NCBI GenBank assembly: GCA_025966335.1
Contig: JAICRS010000146.1
Coordinates: 1 to 7,606, forward strand
Direction of reading: 5' to 3'
Source of the DNA: Nocardioidaceae bacterium
GTDB lineage: Bacteria; Actinomycetota; Actinomycetes; Propionibacteriales; Nocardioidaceae
DNA: 7,606 nucleotides
Shown here in pieces: positions 1 through 6,595 of the stretch. Each line of letters starts with the position of its first letter. Positions within the stretch are counted from its first letter, which is position 1. Made by a program: the position numbers and the translations under genes. The notes beneath the pieces were generated by a model that saw nothing but the letters and a program-made list of their open reading frames with translations, did not search any database and was not told the origin of the DNA.

Positions 1-1
1 C

Positions 2-688
2 TCCGGCGGCTGCTTCCCGCCGCCGCCCGGCTACTTCCAGCGGGTGCGCGAGATCTGCGACCAGTACGACGTGCTGCTGGTCTCCGACGAGGTGATCTGC
101 GCCTTCGGCCGGCTCGGCCACATGTTCGGCGCCGAGCGTTACGGCTACGAGCCGGACATGATCACCTGCGCCAAGGGACTGACCTCCGGCTACGCCCCGC
201 TCGGCGCGATGATCGCCTCCGACAAGCTGATGGAGCCGTTCCTGCACGGCACCGAGATGTTCGCCCACGGCTACACCTTCGGCGGTCACCCGGTCTCCTC
301 GGCGGTGGCGCTGGCCAACCTCGACGTGTTCGAGAGCGAGGGCATCAACAAGCACGTGCTGGCCAACCAGGACGCGTTCCGGTCCACGCTGGAGAAGCTC
401 AACGACCTGCCGATCGTCGGCGACGTCCGCGGCGACGGCTACTTCTACGGGATCGAGCTGGTCAAGGACAAGGCCACCAAGGAGACCTTCAACGACGCCG
501 AGTCCGAGAAGCTGCTGCGTGGCTTCCTGTCCAAGGCGCTCTTCGACGCCGGCCTCTACTGCCGGGCCGACGACCGCGGCGACCCGGTGATCCAGCTCTC
601 GCCCCCGCTGATCTGCGAGCAGGAGCACTTCGACGAGATGGAGCAGGGCCTGCGCAGCGTGCTCGAGCAGGCCTGGACGCTGCTGTAG
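2..688 (+). CDS. class III PLP-dependent aminotransferase, C-terminal part (5' truncated by window)
   Basis: This is the C-terminal 228 residues of a fold-type I, class III (omega) aminotransferase; full members are about 430-470 residues, so roughly half is visible. The frame is open from base 2, so the GTG at 44 is internal. Visible family marks are the cofactor aspartate in LLVSDEVICAFGR (D29 of the fragment), the PLP-binding lysine in CAKGLTSGYAPLGA (K58, codon 173-175), the HGYTFGGHPVSSAVAL segment that follows it, and the GDVRGDGYFYGIELV strand of the small domain. Such enzymes move an amino group from an amine or omega-amino acid to pyruvate or 2-oxoglutarate in the cytoplasm. Beside a polyamine-type transporter and amine oxidases, a role on putrescine, GABA or a related amine (SpuC- or PuuE-like) is plausible, but the substrate cannot be read from the sequence. 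It converges with the minus-strand operon. The family is secure; the substrate is not. Confidence 0.93.
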   Translation, partial: SGGCFPPPPGYFQRVREICDQYDVLLVSDEVICAFGRLGHMFGAERYGYEPDMITCAKGLTSGYAPLGAMIASDKLMEPFLHGTEMFAHGYTFGGHPVSSAVALANLDVFESEGINKHVLANQDAFRSTLEKLNDLPIVGDVRGDGYFYGIELVKDKATKETFNDAESEKLLRGFLSKALFDAGLYCRADDRGDPVIQLSPPLICEQEHFDEMEQGLRSVLEQAWTLL

Positions 689-724
689 GTCCGGCCGTCG
701 GGACAGAGCCTCACGGAGGAAGAA

Positions 725-761
725 AGGAGCTTTTCGGGCCGATATGGCCGGAGATGCTCCT
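725..761 (-). terminator. probable terminator of the minus-strand transport operon
   Basis: The inverted repeat AGGAGC (725-730) / GCTCCT (756-761) encloses a second one, GGCC (737-740) / GGCC (746-749), around a GATAT loop, with a symmetric internal loop between the stems. On the minus strand the outer stem is followed directly by a pyrimidine run (TTCTTCCTCC). It lies about 120 bases past the stop of the FAD oxidoreductase gene, in the gap between converging genes. Stem and trailer resemble an intrinsic terminator, but the U-run is impure, so this is a structural inference. Confidence 0.45.
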
Positions 762-767
762 ATGTCG

Positions 768-798
768 CGGCACACCTGTGCCGTTGTGACACGGTTTT
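768..798 (+). terminator. probable terminator after the aminotransferase gene (palindrome plus T-run)
   Basis: CGGCACA (768-774) and TGTGCCG (777-783) form a perfect 16-base palindrome. A second short hairpin, CCGT (781-784) / ACGG (791-794), partly overlaps it and is followed immediately by TTTT (795-798), the arrangement of a plus-strand intrinsic terminator. The two stems share bases 781-783, so they are alternatives. The site is about 80 bases past the aminotransferase stop. The strong palindrome could instead be a protein-binding site. Confidence 0.4.
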
Positions 799-822
799 GT
801 CGCCGGAACGTGGGCAAGCAGC

Positions 823-838
823 ACACATGCGATTGTGT
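823..838. repeat. short inverted repeat in the convergent gap
   Basis: ACACA (823-827) and TGTGT (834-838) flank a 6-base loop. On the minus strand this is the first hairpin met after the FAD oxidoreductase stop, 46 bases away. No T-run follows on either strand, so by itself it is unlikely to terminate transcription; it may help stabilise the 3' end of the mRNA. Confidence 0.3.
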
Positions 839-883
839 CCTCGGAGCGCGACGACCGCGGCCGCAGGCACCCCCGCAGGATGC

Positions 884-2299
884 TCAGGAGTCGAAGCCGA
901 GGCCCATCCGGTCCAGCGTCCGCAGCCACAGGTTCCGCCGCCCCGCGTTCGCGTCGGCCCGGTCCATCGACCACCGGGTCAGCTGTACGCCGGCGAAGCG
1001 GATCGGCTCGGGCGGGAACGGCAGCGGCTTCTCGCGCACCATCCGCAACGCGGTCCGCTCGGTCTCCTCCCCCTGCAGCAGGTCCAGCATCACGTCGGCC
1101 CCGAACCGGGTGGCCGCGACCCCTAGGCCGGTATAGCCCATCGCGTAGGCCACCCGCCCGTCGTACGCCCGGCCGAAGAACGCGGCGAACTGGGTGCACG
1201 TGTCGATCACCCCGCCCCACCGGTGGCTGAACCGCAGCCCGTCGAGCTGGGGGAAGGTCTCGAAGAAGTGCTCGGCGAGGAGGCCGTGGGTGACCTCGCT
1301 CTGCTCGAGCCGGCGGTGGATCCGGCTGCCGTAGTAGTACACCGCGTCGTAGCCGCCCCACAGGATCCGGTTGTCGCGGGTCAGCCGGTAGTAGTGGAAC
1401 TGGTTCGCCGAGTCCCCCACGCCCTGCCGGTTCCGCCAGCCGACCGCGTCCCTCTGCTCGGTCGACAGCGGCTCGGTCATCAGCACGTAGTCGTAGACCG
1501 GCACGGTCATCAGCCGCAGCCGGCGTAGCAGCGGAGGGAACGCGTTCGTCGCCAGCGCCACCCGACCGGCGCGGACCCGGCCGTCGCGGGAGCGCAGCAC
1601 CATGCCGGCACCGTCGCGGGCGAGGCCGGTCACCGGCGTGTGCTCGTGGATCCGGACCCCGAGGTCGAGGCAGGCACGACGCAGCCCCCAGGCCAGCCGG
1701 GCCGGCTCGACCATCGCGGTGCCGTGCCGGTCCCAGAGGCCGGCGAGGTACGTCGGGGAGGCCACCTGTGCCCGCACCGCCGGCTCGTCGAGCAGCTCCA
1801 CGTCGTGACCGGCGCCGCGCATCTCACCGGCGAGGTCGTCGAGCTCCTCGACCTGGTGCGCGGCGGTGGCGACCATCAGCTCGCCGGTCCGCTCCCAGGC
1901 GCAGTCGATCCCGTAGCGGTCCACGGTCTCGCCGATCGCCTCCAGGTTCGCCGCACCGATCCGGTCCAGCGCGGACAGCTCCTCGGGCCAGCGCGCCTGG
2001 CCGTTGCCGAACCCGTGGGTCAGGCTGGAGCTGGCGAAGCCGCCGTTGCGGCCGCTGGCCTGGTCCCCGCAGCGGCCTGCCTCGAGGACGACCACGTCGA
2101 GGTCGGGGTACCTCTCCTTGGCCCGCAGCGCGGTCCACAGGCCGCTGTAGCCGCCACCGACCACGGCCAGGTCCGCCTCGTGGCGGCCACGGAGCGCCGG
2201 CAGCGGCTCGGGCCGGTCCGGGTCGGCGAGCCAGAACACTCCGGGTTCCGCCGCCGCCAGGGCGCGAGCCGGTCCGGGGTCCACGACGCTGGGGGTCAC
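884..2299 (-). CDS. FAD-dependent amine oxidoreductase, DAO / PuuB-like family
   Basis: A 471-residue flavoprotein of the D-amino-acid-oxidase superfamily, which also holds gamma-glutamylputrescine oxidase (PuuB) and glycine/sarcosine oxidases. The N-terminal Rossmann signature is LAVVGGGYSGLWTA (glycines 48-53), with the ribose-binding acidic residue E73 at the end of strand 2 (VVVLEA) and the family motif ASGRNGGF at 81-88. The C-terminal FAD loop reads AMGYTGLGVAATRFGAD. There is no signal peptide, so it is cytoplasmic. It is the last gene of the transporter operon. The GTG start sits 2 bases after the potC-like stop with no clear Shine-Dalgarno, which suggests translational coupling. The same frame stays open far upstream across the potC-like gene (to about 3133), but that extension is out of frame with the conserved permease and is not real. 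Likely role: oxidation of the imported polyamine or its glutamyl conjugate. Amino-acid substrates are also possible. Confidence 0.9.
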   Translation of the reverse strand: MTPSVVDPGPARALAAAEPGVFWLADPDRPEPLPALRGRHEADLAVVGGGYSGLWTALRAKERYPDLDVVVLEAGRCGDQASGRNGGFASSSLTHGFGNGQARWPEELSALDRIGAANLEAIGETVDRYGIDCAWERTGELMVATAAHQVEELDDLAGEMRGAGHDVELLDEPAVRAQVASPTYLAGLWDRHGTAMVEPARLAWGLRRACLDLGVRIHEHTPVTGLARDGAGMVLRSRDGRVRAGRVALATNAFPPLLRRLRLMTVPVYDYVLMTEPLSTEQRDAVGWRNRQGVGDSANQFHYYRLTRDNRILWGGYDAVYYYGSRIHRRLEQSEVTHGLLAEHFFETFPQLDGLRFSHRWGGVIDTCTQFAAFFGRAYDGRVAYAMGYTGLGVAATRFGADVMLDLLQGEETERTALRMVREKPLPFPPEPIRFAGVQLTRWSMDRADANAGRRNLWLRTLDRMGLGFDS

Positions 2300-2301
2300 G
2301 G

Positions 2302-3111
2302 CTACCGGGCGCGTCGGCGGTTGACGGCGCCGCTGCCGATGACCAGCAGCAGTGCGAGCAGGAACATCATCGTGCCGATCACGTTGACCTGCGGCGGGAT
2401 GCCGCGCTGTGCGGACCCCCAGACGAACATCGGGAACGTGATCGTGTTGCCGTGGTTGAAGTTGGTGACGATGAAGTCGTCGAAGGACAGCGAGAAGCTC
2501 AGCAGCGCCGCGGCCAGGATGCCGGGGAACACCAGCGGGAAGGTGACCCGCCAGAACGTCTGCCACTCGTTGGCGTAAAGGTCCATCGCCGCCTGCTCGT
2601 ACCTCGAGTCGAGACCGGCCAGCCGCGCCTTCACGGTGACCACCACGAAGGAGAGGCAGAACATGATGTGCGCGATCAGGATCGACCAGAAGCCGAGGCT
2701 GCCGGCCAGACCGGCCGTGGTGAACAGCGCCAGCAGCGAGGAGCCCATCACCACCTCGGGCGTGGCCATCGGCAGGAAGATCAGCAGGCTGGTCGCCGAC
2801 CGGCCGCGGAACCGGTGCCGCACCAGCGCGAAGGCGACCAGCGTGCCGAGCACCGTCGCACCGAAGGTGGCCAGGAAGCCGATCTGCAGGCTCTTCACCA
2901 CCGAGTCGCACATCCCCGCCGCGCTGCACGGGTTCAGCCAGTTGTCGAGGGTGAACGCGTCGAACTCGTAGGCCAGTCGGCTGACCGGGTCGTTGAACGA
3001 CATCAGCACCACGAAGAAGATCGGCAGGAACATGTAGAGCAGCACCACCGCCGCCATGAACAGCACCACGTGGTCCCCGATCCAGCGTCCGGTCCGCTGC
3101 AGGGCGGTCAT
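2302..3111 (-). CDS. potC: ABC transporter permease, PotC-like (spermidine/putrescine class)
   Basis: A 269-residue inner-membrane permease. A membrane segment at about 14-38 (VVLFMAAVVLLYMFLPIFFV) is followed by an external loop, then further hydrophobic segments typical of the six-helix BPD_transp_1 fold. The cytoplasmic ATPase-coupling (EAA) loop appears as QAAMDLYANEWQTF beginning at Q173 and ending in FPLVFPGI. The stretch FWSILIAHIMFCLSFVVVTVKARL closely matches the corresponding part of E. coli PotC. The ATG at 3111 overlaps the potB-like stop as ATGA and has a strong upstream GGAGGAG; the longer open frame to 3189 lies inside potB and is rejected. It should pair with the PotB-like subunit to form the channel. 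Two cysteines, C62 and C68, sit in the external loop and might form a disulphide. Class assignment is firm; the exact polyamine preference is not. Confidence 0.92.
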   Translation of the reverse strand: MTALQRTGRWIGDHVVLFMAAVVLLYMFLPIFFVVLMSFNDPVSRLAYEFDAFTLDNWLNPCSAAGMCDSVVKSLQIGFLATFGATVLGTLVAFALVRHRFRGRSATSLLIFLPMATPEVVMGSSLLALFTTAGLAGSLGFWSILIAHIMFCLSFVVVTVKARLAGLDSRYEQAAMDLYANEWQTFWRVTFPLVFPGILAAALLSFSLSFDDFIVTNFNHGNTITFPMFVWGSAQRGIPPQVNVIGTMMFLLALLLVIGSGAVNRRRAR

Positions 3112-4022
3112 ACCAGCTCCTCCGTCCCGGCACGTCGGACGTAGACCAGCACCATGATCACGATGACGATCATCAGGATCACCGAGCACGCGGCGGCGAT
3201 CGGGTAGTTGAGCTGGACCAGGAACGTGTTGTCGATGACGTTGCCGATCATGTACTGCTGCGGGGTGCCGAGCAGCTCCGAGTTGATGTAGTCACCCGCG
3301 GACGGGATGAACGTGAGCAGCGTCCCGGCCACCACCCCGGGCATCGACAGCGGCAGGGTGATCTTGCGGAACGAGGTGAAGCCGTTGGCGTACAGGTCCT
3401 TGCCGGCCTCCATCAGCCGCGGGTCGATCTTCTCCAGGCTGGCGTAGAGCGGCAGCACCATGAACGGCAGGAAGTTGTAGGTCAGGCCGGTGACCACGGC
3501 GACCGAGGTGGCCAGCAGCCGGCCGTCGGGGCCGAGGATCCCGATCGTCTGCAGGGTCTGCACGATGAAGCCGTTGTCGGACAGGATCGACTTCCAGGCC
3601 AGGGTGCGGACCAGGAAGCTGGTGAAGAACGGCGCGATCACCAGCACCAGCATCAGGTTCTTGAACCGCCCGGCCTTGAACGCGATGGCGTAGGCCAGCG
3701 GATAGGCCAGCAGCAACGCCGCCACGGTCGCCACGGTGGCGTACATCAGCGAGCGCAGGAACGGTTGCCGGTACGTCGAGAGCGCGTCCAGGTAGTTGCC
3801 GAACGACCAGGTCATCGCATACCCGGTGTCCAGCGAGCCGGCCTGGTCGTACAACGACGTCGCCACCAGCTGGATCGTGGGCACCGCGAAGAACAGCACC
3901 AGCCACAACAGGCCGGGCAGGAGCAGGAGGTAGCCGGTGGCCCAGCCGCTGCGGCGACGTGGCCGGCGCGGTGGCTCGTCCTCGGTTCCCTCGACCACCC
4001 GCCCGACGTCCGCGACGGTCAC
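3108..4022 (-). CDS. potB: ABC transporter permease, PotB-like (spermidine/putrescine class)
   Basis: A 304-residue inner-membrane permease with a basic, proline-rich cytoplasmic N-terminus (RRPRRRSG, about 19-26). A first membrane helix follows at about 29-50 (GYLLLLPGLLWLVLFFAVP). The EAA coupling loop is LMEAGKDLYANGFTSFRKI, with EAG at 205-207, followed by TLPLSMPGVVAG. The C-terminal part contains LLTFIPSAGDYI and QYMIGNVIDNTFL, matching the E. coli PotB pattern. The chosen start is GTG at 4022, which overlaps the potA-like stop as GTGA and has GGGAG 7 bases upstream; the longer frame reaching 4202 lies within potA and is not supported. It is the first of two permeases in the operon and should form a heterodimer with the PotC-like subunit. 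Confidence 0.92.
   Translation of the reverse strand: MTVADVGRVVEGTEDEPPRRPRRRSGWATGYLLLLPGLLWLVLFFAVPTIQLVATSLYDQAGSLDTGYAMTWSFGNYLDALSTYRQPFLRSLMYATVATVAALLLAYPLAYAIAFKAGRFKNLMLVLVIAPFFTSFLVRTLAWKSILSDNGFIVQTLQTIGILGPDGRLLATSVAVVTGLTYNFLPFMVLPLYASLEKIDPRLMEAGKDLYANGFTSFRKITLPLSMPGVVAGTLLTFIPSAGDYINSELLGTPQQYMIGNVIDNTFLVQLNYPIAAACSVILMIVIVIMVLVYVRRAGTEELV
3117..3123 (-). promoter_or_regulatory. ribosome binding site of the potC-like gene
   Basis: The minus strand reads GGAGGAG here, 5 bases before the ATG at 3111, inside the last codons of the potB-like gene. It fixes the start at the ATGA overlap rather than at upstream in-frame codons. Confidence 0.8.
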
Positions 4023-5194
4023 GTGCCCGCTCCCGCGGGAGCCAGGTCGGCGTCGTAGGTCTCGTCGCCGGCGTGCGCGTCCTGGGCGGCGTCGAGCACG
4101 AACGTGTGCGCCGCCATCCAGTGCAGGTCGACCGCATCTCCAGGCCGGAACGACTCGCGGGCGCCGGTGTTCTGCTCGAACACGGTGAGCTCCTGCGACC
4201 ACGGCATCCGCACGAGGTACTGGGTGGAGACGCCGATGAAGCTGACGTCGGTGACCACCGCACCGCGCAGCACGTTGTCGTTGTCCTCGGTCTCGGTGCC
4301 GGACGCGGCGAGGAACACCTTCTCCGGGCGCACGCCGACCCAGACCGCACCGCTGGTGCTGCGGGCCCGGTCCATCGGCACCCCCAGCTTGCTGCCCTCG
4401 ACGGCGACGACCAGCTCGTGCCCGCTCTGGCCGAGCACCTCACCGGCGACCAGGTTGGACTGGCCGAGGAAGTTGGACACGAACGTGGTGGCCGGGTTGT
4501 CGTAGAGCTCGGTCGGCCCGCCCATCTGCTCGATCACGCCCTCGTTCATCACCGCGATGGTGTCGGCCATGGTCATGGCCTCTTCCTGGTCGTGGGTGAC
4601 GTGGATGAAGGTGATCCCGACCTCGGTCTGGATCCGCTTGAGCTCGATCTGCATCTGCCGGCGCAGCTTGAGGTCGAGCGCGCCCAGCGGCTCGTCGAGC
4701 AGGAGCACCTGTGGCCGGTTGATGAGGGCCCGGGCAAGCGCGACCCGCTGCTGCTGTCCCCCCGACAGCTGCCCCGGACGGCGCCCGCCGTACGACGAGA
4801 GCTCGACCAGGTCCAGCATGTCCTGGACCTGGCCCTTGACGTCCTTGACCCCGCGGCGGCGCAGGCCGAACGCCACATTCTCGAAGATGTTCAGGTGTGG
4901 GAACAGCGCGTAGTTCTGGAACACCGTGTTGACCGGCCGCTTGTAGGGCTTGAGCCGGGTGATGTCCTTGCCGGCGAGATCGATCCGGCCCGCGGTCGGC
5001 TCCTCGAGCCCGGCCACCATCCGCAGGGTCGTGGTCTTGCCGCAGCCGGACGGCCCGAGCAGCGCGAAGAACTGGCCGCGACCGACGAGCAGGTCGAGGT
5101 CGTCGACGGCGGTGAAGCTGCCGAACCGCTTCGTGACGGAGGAGAGAGCCAGATCGGCGCCGGATGCGTCGGAGGCTGCGTGGGAAGCGGTCAC
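4019..5194 (-). CDS. potA: ABC transporter ATP-binding protein, PotA-like
   Basis: A 391-residue ATPase of the polyamine/opine/iron (PotA-FbpC) group. The N-terminal nucleotide-binding domain shows Walker A GPSGCGKTT at 47-55, Q-loop Q93 in VFQNYALFPH, the ABC signature LSGGQQQ at 143-149, Walker B LLLDE at 164-168, D-loop GALD at 171-174, and the switch histidine H201 in HVTHDQEEAM. The rest (from about 250) is the TOBE-type regulatory domain, including VWVGVRPEKVFL. All catalytic residues are present, so it should be active. The GTG start at 5194 lies 4 bases after the potD-like stop, with GGAG 9 bases upstream inside potD. Its length is close to the ~380 residues usual for PotA. It energises uptake through the two permeases encoded next. 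Confidence 0.95.
   Translation of the reverse strand: MTASHAASDASGADLALSSVTKRFGSFTAVDDLDLLVGRGQFFALLGPSGCGKTTTLRMVAGLEEPTAGRIDLAGKDITRLKPYKRPVNTVFQNYALFPHLNIFENVAFGLRRRGVKDVKGQVQDMLDLVELSSYGGRRPGQLSGGQQQRVALARALINRPQVLLLDEPLGALDLKLRRQMQIELKRIQTEVGITFIHVTHDQEEAMTMADTIAVMNEGVIEQMGGPTELYDNPATTFVSNFLGQSNLVAGEVLGQSGHELVVAVEGSKLGVPMDRARSTSGAVWVGVRPEKVFLAASGTETEDNDNVLRGAVVTDVSFIGVSTQYLVRMPWSQELTVFEQNTGARESFRPGDAVDLHWMAAHTFVLDAAQDAHAGDETYDADLAPAGAGT
4029..4042. repeat. 14-base perfect palindrome covering the potB-like Shine-Dalgarno
   Basis: GCTCCCGCGGGAGC is perfectly palindromic. It lies in the last codons of the potA-like gene, and its potB-proximal arm supplies the GGGAG that precedes the GTG at 4022. 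In RNA it could form a 5-bp stem (GCTCC/GGAGC) with a CGCG loop that hides the ribosome site until ribosomes finishing potA open it. The palindrome is seen directly; the control role is inferred. Confidence 0.45.
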
Positions 5195-5198
5195 GGTG

Positions 5199-6434
5199 TC
5201 AGGCTCCGATCACCGCAGCGAACTGCTGCTGGTACTTCTGCTCGGTCTTCTGGTCCAGGCTCATGAAGTCGTAGGTGTTGGCCAGCAGGTCGGCGCCGGG
5301 GAAGATCAGCTGGTTCTCGGCGAGGCTCGGATCGATCTTCGTCATCGCCTCCTGCGCCCCGGCCACCGGGCAGATGTAGTTCACCCACGCGGCCACCTGG
5401 GCGGCGACCTCCGGCTGGTAGTAGTAGTTCATCAGCATCTCGGCGTTGGTCTTGTGGGTCGCCTTGTTCGGAACGATCATGTTGTCGCTCCACAGGGACA
5501 GCCCCTCCTCCGGGGCGACGAACTTGATGTCGGGGTTGTCGAACTGCAGCTGGATCACGTCGCCGGACCAGGCCTCGCAGGCCACCACGTTGCCCTTGAC
5601 GAGGTCCTGGGCGTACTCGTTGCCGGTGAAGGCGCGGATCTGGCCGGAGTCGACCGCCTTCTGCAGCCGTTCGCAGGCGGCACTGAACTCGTCGTCGGTG
5701 AAGTCCTCCGGGTTCGCCCCCTCGAGCAGCAGCATGAAGATCATCGTGTCCTGCATCTCCGAGAGGAGGCTGACCTTGCCCTTGAGGTCGCTGCGGGTCA
5801 GCAGCTCCTCGAAGCTGCGCACCTCACCGGTGAGCTTCGAGTTGTAGGCGATCCCGGTCAGGCCGCTCTGCCACGGAACGGAGTAGTCTCGGTTCTTGTC
5901 CCATCCCGGGGACCTGAGGTTCTCGACCAGGTTGGCCTCGACGTTGGGCAGGTTGGCCCTGTCCAGCTTCTGGATCCACCCGAGGTTGACCATCCGGGCC
6001 GCCATGTAGTCGGTGAGCACGAAGATGTCGCGACCGGTCGACTGGCAGTCGGCGAGCTGGTTGCGGACGATGCCGAAGAACTCGGCGTTGTCGTTGACGT
6101 CGGTTACGTACTCGACCTCGATGCCCGATTCCTCCTGGAACTGCTGCAGCGAGGGGTAGACGGTGACCTTCTCGCCGTTCTGCTTGACCTTGGCCTGGTC
6201 GATGTAGAGCGGCCAGTTGGACCAGTGCAGCCGCTTCTCGGTCGCCGAGAGGTCCTCGCTGACACAGGACTCCGTGGTCTGCTGGGCGCCTTCCGTGCCG
6301 CAGGCCGCGAGCAGCGGGCCGCTGGACAGGGCGAGCGCCGAGAGCGAGGCACCGCGCAGGAAGCCGCGCCGGCTGAGCCCCCGGCCCTGGCTCATCCGCG
6401 CAAGCGCATCGAGCGTTGTTCGATCCTGGGACAT
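5199..6434 (-). CDS. potD: Tat-exported lipoprotein, polyamine-type substrate-binding protein (PotD-like)
   Basis: A 411-residue extracytoplasmic binding protein that delivers substrate to the permeases. The signal peptide carries a twin-arginine motif, LSRRGFLRG (arginines 22-23), a hydrophobic stretch and the lipobox LLAAC with lipidated C45, so it is probably exported folded by Tat and anchored to the membrane. The mature part begins with HWSNWPLYID (W74, Y77), which aligns with the ligand-contact region YNWTEYV of E. coli PotD. W289 (CEAWSGD) and the W315-S316-D317 triplet align by eye with PotD W229 and W255/D257, of which the aspartate contacts the amine. This favours a polyamine-like ligand. 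The start is set by GGAGG 6 bases before the ATG at 6434; the open frame reaching 6503 lacks such a site. It is the first gene of the operon. Confidence 0.92.
   Translation of the reverse strand: MSQDRTTLDALARMSQGRGLSRRGFLRGASLSALALSSGPLLAACGTEGAQQTTESCVSEDLSATEKRLHWSNWPLYIDQAKVKQNGEKVTVYPSLQQFQEESGIEVEYVTDVNDNAEFFGIVRNQLADCQSTGRDIFVLTDYMAARMVNLGWIQKLDRANLPNVEANLVENLRSPGWDKNRDYSVPWQSGLTGIAYNSKLTGEVRSFEELLTRSDLKGKVSLLSEMQDTMIFMLLLEGANPEDFTDDEFSAACERLQKAVDSGQIRAFTGNEYAQDLVKGNVVACEAWSGDVIQLQFDNPDIKFVAPEEGLSLWSDNMIVPNKATHKTNAEMLMNYYYQPEVAAQVAAWVNYICPVAGAQEAMTKIDPSLAENQLIFPGADLLANTYDFMSLDQKTEQKYQQQFAAVIGA
5204..5207 (-). promoter_or_regulatory. ribosome binding site of the potA-like gene
   Basis: The minus strand reads GGAG inside the final codons of the potD-like gene, 9 bases before the GTG at 5194. 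This supports GTG as the start and implies coupled translation with potD. Confidence 0.55.
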
Positions 6435-6440
6435 GCCGAA

Positions 6441-6445
6441 CCTCC
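6441..6445 (-). promoter_or_regulatory. ribosome binding site of the potD-like gene
   Basis: A full GGAGG on the minus strand, 6 bases before the ATG at 6434. It decides between this ATG and the in-frame start 23 codons upstream, and places the Tat motif at a usual distance from the N-terminus. Confidence 0.85.
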
Positions 6446-6474
6446 TGCAAGCGGGCGACCGTTGAGTGGTGTGG

Positions 6475-6503
6475 ATACTGTCAAAGACTACGGCGACCGA
6501 CAA
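6475..6503 (-). promoter_or_regulatory. candidate promoter of the potDABC-oxidoreductase operon
   Basis: On the minus strand TTGTCG (6498-6503) and CAGTAT (6475-6480) are separated by 17 bases, a sigma-70-like spacing. Transcription would begin near 6468, giving a leader of about 34 bases that includes the GGAGG. The match is partial (4/6 and 3/6). TAGTCT at 6485-6490 is an alternative -10 box without a good -35 partner. Confidence 0.3.
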
Positions 6504-6565
6504 GGGATTCAGTAGAAATGAAACGGCAATGCAACGAAATCGCTTGAAAAGCTTGGGCGATTCCT

Positions 6566-6592
6566 TTGACGCGCTTTACTTTGCCCTGTCAA
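6566..6592. promoter_or_regulatory. candidate operator: TTGAC-N17-GTCAA inverted repeat
   Basis: TTGAC (6566-6570) and GTCAA (6588-6592) are perfect inverted copies separated by 17 bases, just before the regulator start at 6602. A further copy of the right arm in the context CTGTCAA occurs at 6478-6484, next to the candidate promoter of the divergent operon. The placement suits autoregulation and control of the transporter by the Lrp-type protein. The arms are short and TTGAC also resembles a -35 box, so coincidence is possible. Confidence 0.3.
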
Positions 6593-6595
6593 GAT
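6566..6595 (+). promoter_or_regulatory. candidate promoter of the Lrp-type regulator, possibly leaderless
   Basis: TTGACG (6566-6571) and CAAGAT (6590-6595) are 18 bases apart, and transcription 7 bases past the -10 would begin at the GTG (6602) itself. No Shine-Dalgarno precedes that GTG, which agrees with a leaderless mRNA, a common arrangement in Actinobacteria. An alternative -10 is TACTTT at 6577-6582, giving a leader of about 13 bases. Confidence 0.35.

Noticed and set aside
44..688. GTG at 44 as the start of the aminotransferase
   Set aside because: The conserved PPPPGYFQRV sequence is in frame before it, so the GTG is an internal valine and the gene begins outside the window.
744..1136. 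A small plus-strand gene beginning in the convergent gap
   Set aside because: Most of it lies antisense to the conserved oxidoreductase C-terminus, with no ribosome site and Arg/Pro/Ser-rich composition; the unique part covers the terminator-like repeats.
884..3133. A single 749-codon minus-strand open frame that would fuse an N-terminal extension to the FAD oxidoreductase
   Set aside because: The part above 2299 is a low-complexity, Arg/Ala/Gly-rich out-of-frame reading of the PotC-like permease, whose own frame is fully conserved. The true protein starts at or near 2299.
1640..3144. Two long plus-strand open frames (312 and 458 codons) opposite the oxidoreductase and PotC-like genes
   Set aside because: Arg/Pro/Ala- or Gly/Val-rich shadows that overlap each other and two conserved genes; no domain, no ribosome site evidence.
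3959..5266. A 435-codon plus-strand open frame opposite the potA-like gene
   Set aside because: Its translation is a repetitive Val/Leu/His/Asp/Gly-rich shadow without family features; the minus-strand ATPase with all its motifs explains the region.
6435..6503. N-terminal extension of the potD-like gene to 6503
   Set aside because: The extra 23 residues are not signal-like, have no ribosome site and cover the candidate promoter; GGAGG before the ATG at 6434 is far better.
4950..6515. A 521-codon plus-strand open frame opposite potD and the start of potA
   Set aside because: Antisense shadow of GC-rich codons, with biased Val/Leu/Gly composition and no recognisable domain. The minus strand carries PotD-like coding with a signal peptide and ribosome site.
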